Shown: positions 59,615 to 64,000 of the stretch, piece after piece
Layout: each line of letters begins with the position of its first letter
Numbering within the stretch: the first letter of the stretch is position 1
Assembly: GCF_000179595.2 (NCBI RefSeq)
Contig: NZ_JH556653.1
Location: 628,495-692,494, forward strand
Direction: 5' to 3'
DNA length: 64,000 nucleotides
Origin: Acetivibrio cellulolyticus CD2
Lineage (GTDB): Bacteria > Bacillota > Clostridia > Acetivibrionales > Acetivibrionaceae
The notes under the pieces: generated by a model
Told to the model about the DNA's origin: nothing
The model's database searches: none
Seen by the model: only the letters and a program-made list of their open reading frames with translations
Made by a program: the position numbers and the translations under genes

Positions 59615-60904
59615 TTATTCGAGGTTCTTCTTCATTGACTTAACAAAATCTTCAGGAGTTATATTACCAACAAACATTTCCTGTAATAGTGTCAGGTATT
59701 CACCTGCATCTTCAGCTTCCATGGTGGTATCAAACCACAGTGTAAATGATGTTGCATTTGCTGCATAATCAGCTAATTTTTTAGTTATTGGATTTACTTT
59801 ACTATCATCATAATCCTTTTTCCAAACTGCAAGACCTGCTCCGTCAAGATATGAATATTTCGAAATACTTCTAGTGAGTTCAAATGCAGCCTTACCTGCA
59901 AGATCAGGATTCTTAGTTGATGCACTTACCATAATAGTATCAACTGCACCGCCCATAAAGTCTGTTGCTTTTGCCTTACCACCTGCCAGAGGAAATGGAA
60001 TTACATCGTAATCCGCAGGGTTTTCAGTGTCTGTTTGAATGGAACCTGCCATCCAGCTACCTGTTGTATACATTGCAACCTTACCGCTGTAGAACAATGC
60101 ACTTGCTTCATCGTTTGATAATCCGGTTGCGCCTTTATGAAAAGCCCCCATTTCAACGAGTTGTTTGAATTTCTTGGCAGACGCCAGAAAGTCTGGATCA
60201 TCGTAACTCTGCCCTTCTTTTTTAAGCGCTGCCTTTACCTTTTCTGGGCCTGCACATTTTAATGTCAAAGCATCGTGGGTCATAGCCAGCACCCAAATAT
60301 CCTTTGCACTGATACCGATGGGGGTAATACCTTTTTGTATAAGCTTATCACAAACTTGTACCAGTTCATCGAATGTGGTCGGCGCTTTAAGCCCATTTTC
60401 ATCAAAGATTTTTTTATTGTAGAATAGCGCTGAAATAGGGGTTGTGTATGTAGATCCGTAAATTTTTCCGTTATATGTTGCATATGTTAATGCCGCTTCT
60501 GACAACTGTTCCTTATATTCACCTGTATAATATTTGTCAATAGCCAGTACTTTTCCGGATTCTACAAATGGTTTGGAAAATCCACCGCCCCATGTATAGA
60601 AAAGGTCAGGAAGGTTATTTGCAGACACAGCTGTTTTAATTTTTGTCTTGTAAGCTTCGTTTTCAAATGTTTCATGAACAATTTTCACTCCAGGATTTGC
60701 TGCCTCGAAGTCTTTTATAGCCTTAGTAAACGCCTTACTAAATGCATCACTTTCTGTTGCAATGCTCCAGAGTGTCAGTGTTGTTTCAGTTTTTGGCGGA
60801 TTATTATCTGACGTTGATGTTTCCTTTTTGCTTGATGCACACCCACTCATAAGAGATGCAATCATTACAACAGACAATACTGTGCTTAACAGCCTTTTTA
60901 CCAT
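59615..60904 (-). CDS. Sugar ABC transporter substrate-binding lipoprotein
   Basis: A 429-residue protein with lipoprotein signal ending SLMSGCASS. The body is a CUT1 binding protein: TTLTLWSIATESDAFSKAFT, LPDLFYTWGGGFSKPFVESG, GSTYTTPISALFYNKKIFDE and ALFYSGKVAMYTTGSWMAGS. First gene of the 12-kb xylose operon; its ligand is probably xylobiose or another xylo-oligosaccharide given the GH3, XylA and XylB genes downstream. That ligand is inference. Confidence 0.93.
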   Translation of the reverse strand: MVKRLLSTVLSVVMIASLMSGCASSKKETSTSDNNPPKTETTLTLWSIATESDAFSKAFTKAIKDFEAANPGVKIVHETFENEAYKTKIKTAVSANNLPDLFYTWGGGFSKPFVESGKVLAIDKYYTGEYKEQLSEAALTYATYNGKIYGSTYTTPISALFYNKKIFDENGLKAPTTFDELVQVCDKLIQKGITPIGISAKDIWVLAMTHDALTLKCAGPEKVKAALKKEGQSYDDPDFLASAKKFKQLVEMGAFHKGATGLSNDEASALFYSGKVAMYTTGSWMAGSIQTDTENPADYDVIPFPLAGGKAKATDFMGGAVDTIMVSASTKNPDLAGKAAFELTRSISKYSYLDGAGLAVWKKDYDDSKVNPITKKLADYAANATSFTLWFDTTMEAEDAGEYLTLLQEMFVGNITPEDFVKSMKKNLE

Positions 60905-61368
60905 TGTTTGTCTCCCCCTTATACATTATTTGTGATTTAATTATATTAAATATCGCACAACAGAAGAACGGACTATTTTTACTTGTAATGTGTAAAATTT
61001 TTACTTTATTAGTGTTGTATTTATAAATCGTCAAAATAGTATAGGATTAAACTTTCTGTCCTTCATGAAATATCTACACTTATCATCTCTTACATACTTG
61101 TATTTCAATTACTGATATGCTATTATTAATGCAATTAAGGAATGGCTGAAATATTACTTCGAATTTTTCAGGTATCCTATTATTTCAAACATTCTAAATA
61201 TATTAATGCATAGGGGTGCTGGTTCTGCCGGCTGAGAGTAAGGGTTTTTCCCTTCAACCCATAACCTGATCTGGGTAATGCCAGCGTAGGGAATGAGTAT
61301 ATAATGTATTACCGCCTATGTTGGGCGGTTTTTGTTGTTTTTAAGGATTATGAAAGGATGATTAAGTT
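60905..61368. other. Divergent intergenic region with TPP riboswitch
   Basis: The left half is the promoter region of the xylose operon, including an ATTTAATTATATTAAAT palindrome at about 60936-60952. The right half carries the TPP riboswitch (61211-61295) and its terminator (61311-61337). No gene is seen. Confidence 0.6.
61211..61337 (+). promoter_or_regulatory. TPP riboswitch (THI element) with terminator
   Basis: The conserved pieces are GGGGTGCT, GCTGAGAGTA, CCCTTCAACCC, ACCTGATCTGGGTAATGCCA and GCGTAGGGAA, in the usual order. They are followed by ACCGCC (61311-61316) pairing with GGCGGT (61324-61329) and TTTTTGTTGTTTTT, a terminator expression platform. Bound thiamine pyrophosphate should switch off the downstream transporter operon. 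Confidence 0.96.
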
Positions 61369-61656
61369 ATGGCAATTGTTAATGTGTCACTGCAAGTTAT
61401 TCCAAATGTGCCTGAAAGTCAGATTTATCCTGTTGTGGATAAAGTCATTGATATGATAGCTAAAAGCGGTGTCAAGTATGAAGTTGGACCAATGGAAACC
61501 ACAATGGAGGGTGAACTCGACCTCCTTATGGAAATTGTCAAGAAAGCACAAGGAATATGTGTGTCTGAAGGCGCAAGCAGAGTTTGTTCTGTAGTTAAAA
61601 TTGATTACAAAGAGGAAGGCGTGACCATGGATGAAAAGATTTCGAAATACAGATAA
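61369..61656 (+). CDS. MTH1187-family thiamine-binding protein
   Basis: A 95-residue protein with the compact ferredoxin-like fold of the MTH1187/YkoF family: VSLQVIPNVPESQIYPVVDK, VKYEVGPMETTMEGEL and GASRVCSVVKIDYK. Members bind thiamine or its pyrimidine part. First gene after the TPP riboswitch, with the ABC permease gene overlapping by 26 nt, so it probably serves thiamine-precursor uptake. Confidence 0.88.
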   Translation: MAIVNVSLQVIPNVPESQIYPVVDKVIDMIAKSGVKYEVGPMETTMEGELDLLMEIVKKAQGICVSEGASRVCSVVKIDYKEEGVTMDEKISKYR

Positions 61657-62392
61657 TCCTTTTTATCCATCAATAGCCTTTATTGTTTTCATTGTAATAT
61701 GGGAAATAGTAACAAAAGCAAATAACATAAAAGAATACATACTCCCATCTCCTTCAGCTATCCTGAATGAGTTTACAAAATCCGGCGATCTATTGCTTTA
61801 TCATTCATTGACGACAATAACAGAAACCGTCTTAGGCTTTATATTGGGTATAATACTGGCGGTTTTACTTTCAGTGATCATGAGCAGCCTGAAGATTTTC
61901 CGTAATATTTTTTACCCTTTTATGGTTCTTTCCCAAACAGTACCTATTATTGCAATTGCTCCAATCATTACAATATGGTTTGGAATAGGGATTGTATCAA
62001 AATTAATTATTTGTGTTCTGGTAGTATTTTTTCCGGTAACACTTAATTTAACCGAAGGGCTGAACTCATATGACAAAGATCTGGAGGATTTGCTTAAATG
62101 TATGAACGCTAGCAAACTCCAGATATTCACAAAATTAAAACTTCCCTCAGCACTGGTTTACTTCTTTTCAGGACTTAAAATCGCAGCTGCCTACGCTGTT
62201 ATGGGAGCTGTAATGTCTGAGTGGACAGGTGCTGAAAGCGGACTTGGTATTTTTCTTACCCGTTCCATGAAATCTTTCAATACAGCTGCAATGTTCGCAG
62301 ACATTGTACTTATTTCAGCTTTTAGCATTTTATTATTTATATTTATAAGCATACTAGAGAAAAAAACTATTAAATGGAATTTGAAAGGATGA
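61631..62392 (+). CDS. Thiamine-precursor ABC transporter permease (ThiX-like)
   Basis: A 253-residue protein with about six membrane segments, of the SsuC/ThiX class: AFIVFIVIWEIVTKANNIKE, LPSPSAILNEF, and the EAA-type loop DLEDLLKCMNASKLQIFTKL then KLPSALVYFFSGLKIAAAYA and GAVMSEWTGAESGLG. GAGGAAGG lies ahead of the ATG at 61631 within the preceding gene. Together with the binding protein and ATPase downstream it forms a riboswitch-controlled importer. Confidence 0.92.
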   Translation: MKRFRNTDNPFYPSIAFIVFIVIWEIVTKANNIKEYILPSPSAILNEFTKSGDLLLYHSLTTITETVLGFILGIILAVLLSVIMSSLKIFRNIFYPFMVLSQTVPIIAIAPIITIWFGIGIVSKLIICVLVVFFPVTLNLTEGLNSYDKDLEDLLKCMNASKLQIFTKLKLPSALVYFFSGLKIAAAYAVMGAVMSEWTGAESGLGIFLTRSMKSFNTAAMFADIVLISAFSILLFIFISILEKKTIKWNLKG

Positions 62393-62397
62393 ATATT

Positions 62398-63432
62398 GTG
62401 AAAAAAAACATACTTATATTACTTTGCTTGACATTTATTTTTACTATTACTGCTTCCGGCTGCAGTACAAACAAAAGAATTGAAGCCCCAAGTGAAACTT
62501 TTCCGGCATCTAAAGGCAGTTCTGAACTTCAGAAGGTTAGCTTTGTACTTGATTGGACCCCAAATACAAATCATACAGGAATTTATGTTTCCAAAGTAAA
62601 AGGCTTTTTTGCAGATGAAGGTTTGGATGTCTCTATAATTCAGCCTGGCGAATCTTCTGCCGATCAGCTTGTAGCTGCCAACACTGCACAATTCGGAATA
62701 AGCTACCAGGAAGGTGTTACCTTTGCCCGAGCTGCAGGTATACCTTTAGTATCACTTGCTGCTGTAATACAGCATAACACATCGGGATTTGGTTCCCTGA
62801 AAAGCAAAGGAATCGTATCTCCAAAGGATTTCGAAGGTAAAAAATATGGTGGCTGGGGTTCTGAAGTTGAAGCTGCAATGGTAAAACAAGTTGTCAAAGC
62901 TGCAGGCGGAAATCCTGAAAAGGTTGAAATCCTTACAACTGGTACATCAGATTTCCTTCAGGCAAGTGAATTGGGGCAAATTGATTTTGCTTGGATATTT
63001 GAGGGATGGGATTATATCAATGCCTCAAATAAAGGAGCAGAACTTAACTATATTCCCCTCAGGGAACTTTCCGACGTTTTTGACTACTATACTCCTGTAA
63101 TAGTTACAAATGAAGACAACATCAATAACAATCGCGAGCTTGTTGAGAAATTCATGAGAGCTGTTCAAAAAGGCTATCAATTTACTATTTCAAATCCTGA
63201 TGAAGCTGCAGAATGCTTGCTTCAACTAGCACCTGAGCTCGATAGAGAGCTTGTTACCAAAAGCCAGAAATATCTTGCTTCAAAATATCAGGACGATGCG
63301 CCTTACTGGGGAATGCAAAAGAAAGAAGTTTGGGAAAAATATATGAATTGGCTTTTTGAAAACAAATTTATCGATTCTGCAATTGATGTTGAAAAAGCAT
63401 TTACAAATGACTTTTTGCAAACAGGAAAATAA
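62398..63432 (+). CDS. Thiamine-precursor ABC transporter binding lipoprotein (ThiY/NMT1-like)
   Basis: About 344 residues. A GTG at 62398 (AAAGG 10 nt upstream) is preferred; ATG at 62389 overlapping the upstream TGA is possible. The lipoprotein signal ends TASGC. The body is NMT1/THI5-like: VSFVLDWTPNTNHTGIYVSK, QPGESSADQLVAANTAQFGI, KYGGWGSEVEAAMVKQVVKA and QIDFAWIFEGWDY. These proteins bind HMP or formylaminopyrimidine precursors of thiamine. The TPP riboswitch supports this. Confidence 0.93.
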   Translation: MKKNILILLCLTFIFTITASGCSTNKRIEAPSETFPASKGSSELQKVSFVLDWTPNTNHTGIYVSKVKGFFADEGLDVSIIQPGESSADQLVAANTAQFGISYQEGVTFARAAGIPLVSLAAVIQHNTSGFGSLKSKGIVSPKDFEGKKYGGWGSEVEAAMVKQVVKAAGGNPEKVEILTTGTSDFLQASELGQIDFAWIFEGWDYINASNKGAELNYIPLRELSDVFDYYTPVIVTNEDNINNNRELVEKFMRAVQKGYQFTISNPDEAAECLLQLAPELDRELVTKSQKYLASKYQDDAPYWGMQKKEVWEKYMNWLFENKFIDSAIDVEKAFTNDFLQTGK

Positions 63433-63456
63433 TAAGCTATTTGCAGCGGGTGAAAA

Positions 63457-64000
63457 ATGAACACTAAAATTGAAATTAAAAACTTAAAAAAATCATTTAT
63501 ACGAAATAAAGAAACACTTGAGGTCTTAAGCGATATAAACCTGGTTCTCTTTGAAAATCAGTTTGTATCGCTGATAGGCCCAAGCGGCTGTGGTAAAAGT
63601 ACTTTACTTAGAATTCTGGCAGGTCTGGAAGATAATTTTTGCGGAGATATACTTTTAAATGGTCAGAACCTAAGTAATTCTTCCAGCCAATTTTGCTATA
63701 TGCCTCAAAAGGATCTTCTTATGCCATGGCGAACAGTATATAAAAACATCATTCTCCCTCTCGAAATAAACAGGAAACTTGATAGAGCTGAAAGCCTTGG
63801 AGTTACAAGCCTGATAAAGGAATTCGGTCTTGAAGGTTTTGAAAACTTTTATCCTTCGGAAATATCCGGCGGAATGAAACAGAGAGCCGGTTTACTTCGA
63901 ACTTTTTTGATGAACAATGATATAATGCTTCTTGATGAGCCCTTTGGAGCCTTGGATGAAATTACTCGTATGAATATGCAGGAATGGCTGCTCAAGGTCT
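63457..64000 (+). CDS. Thiamine-precursor ABC transporter ATPase (ThiZ-like), cut by window end
   Basis: 181 residues are visible from ATG at 63457. Walker A is LIGPSGCGKSTLLRILAGLE, the Q-loop is CYMPQKDLLMPWRTV, the signature is EISGGMKQRAGLLR, and Walker B is DIMLLDEPFGALDE. This is the SsuB/TauB-type nitrate-sulfonate-thiamine ATPase class. It follows the binding protein by 24 nt and completes the importer; the C-terminus lies beyond 64000. Confidence 0.93.
   Translation, partial: MNTKIEIKNLKKSFIRNKETLEVLSDINLVLFENQFVSLIGPSGCGKSTLLRILAGLEDNFCGDILLNGQNLSNSSSQFCYMPQKDLLMPWRTVYKNIILPLEINRKLDRAESLGVTSLIKEFGLEGFENFYPSEISGGMKQRAGLLRTFLMNNDIMLLDEPFGALDEITRMNMQEWLLKV

Noticed and set aside
61021-61200. 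Possible second regulatory RNA before the TPP riboswitch
   Set aside because: The stretch is AT-rich with no consistent stems or conserved blocks visible by eye.

Overview
The window comes from a low-GC, Gram-positive anaerobe of the Clostridia. The best fit is a mesophilic cellulosome producer of the Ruminiclostridium / Clostridium cellulolyticum-papyrosolvens type. The evidence is a secreted GH8 cellulase ending in a type I dockerin, a second secreted protein carrying both a cohesin-like and a dockerin module, a xylose/xylo-oligosaccharide operon, a T-box leader, a TPP riboswitch, strong AGGAGG-type ribosome binding sites and many ferredoxin-type proteins. The species assignment is inference; no rRNA gene is present.

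Layout. 1-665: end of an IS66-family element. 752-4594: two-component system with a lipoprotein. 4866-8211: MoxR ATPase, DUF58 protein and membrane partner. 8420-13410: two large secreted surface or cellulosome proteins. 13498-14408: ferredoxin and NapH-like membrane ferredoxin. 14868-18583: a possible RiPP (modified peptide) cassette made of a radical SAM/SPASM enzyme, an ArsM-like methyltransferase, a 35-aa Cys-rich peptide and a thioredoxin-thioredoxin reductase fusion. 18811-22396: YeiH transporter, a small Cys protein, a C_GCAxxG_C_C protein, Mrp ATPase and DUF134 regulator. 22691-25779: GH8 cellulase and a glycosidase-like lipoprotein. 26182-30541: a second membrane ferredoxin and a small secreted protein, divergent from a two-component system. 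30594-32991: glutaredoxin, then KptA, PARG-like and NADAR, a compact ADP-ribose/NAD-linked cluster.

33244-35457 holds a small membrane protein, an SH3-like repeat protein, a cytochrome b5-like protein and a [NiFe] hydrogenase small subunit with no large subunit beside it. 35480-46148 holds a HAD phosphatase, dCTP deaminase and a chemosensory set (CheY-like, hybrid kinase, MCP, MBL fold, CheR, CheA). This 10.9 kb stretch lies between two direct copies of a 166-nt segment of the hydrogenase gene. 46745-48115 is a TrpB2-type tryptophan synthase beta chain under a T-box. 48801-60904 is one long leftward xylose/xylo-oligosaccharide operon: binding protein, two permeases, GH3, YesM/YesN, XylB, XylA, GalM. 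61211-64000 is a TPP riboswitch with a thiamine-precursor ABC transporter, cut by the window end.

Several genes look damaged at homopolymers: a kinase at A7, a sugar permease at T9 and a small membrane protein at A4. A response regulator has AUA or AUU where AUG is expected. These may be real mutations, slippage-rescued genes or assembly errors. The most promising unusual loci are the NADAR-PARG-KptA cluster and the Cys-rich peptide cassette.
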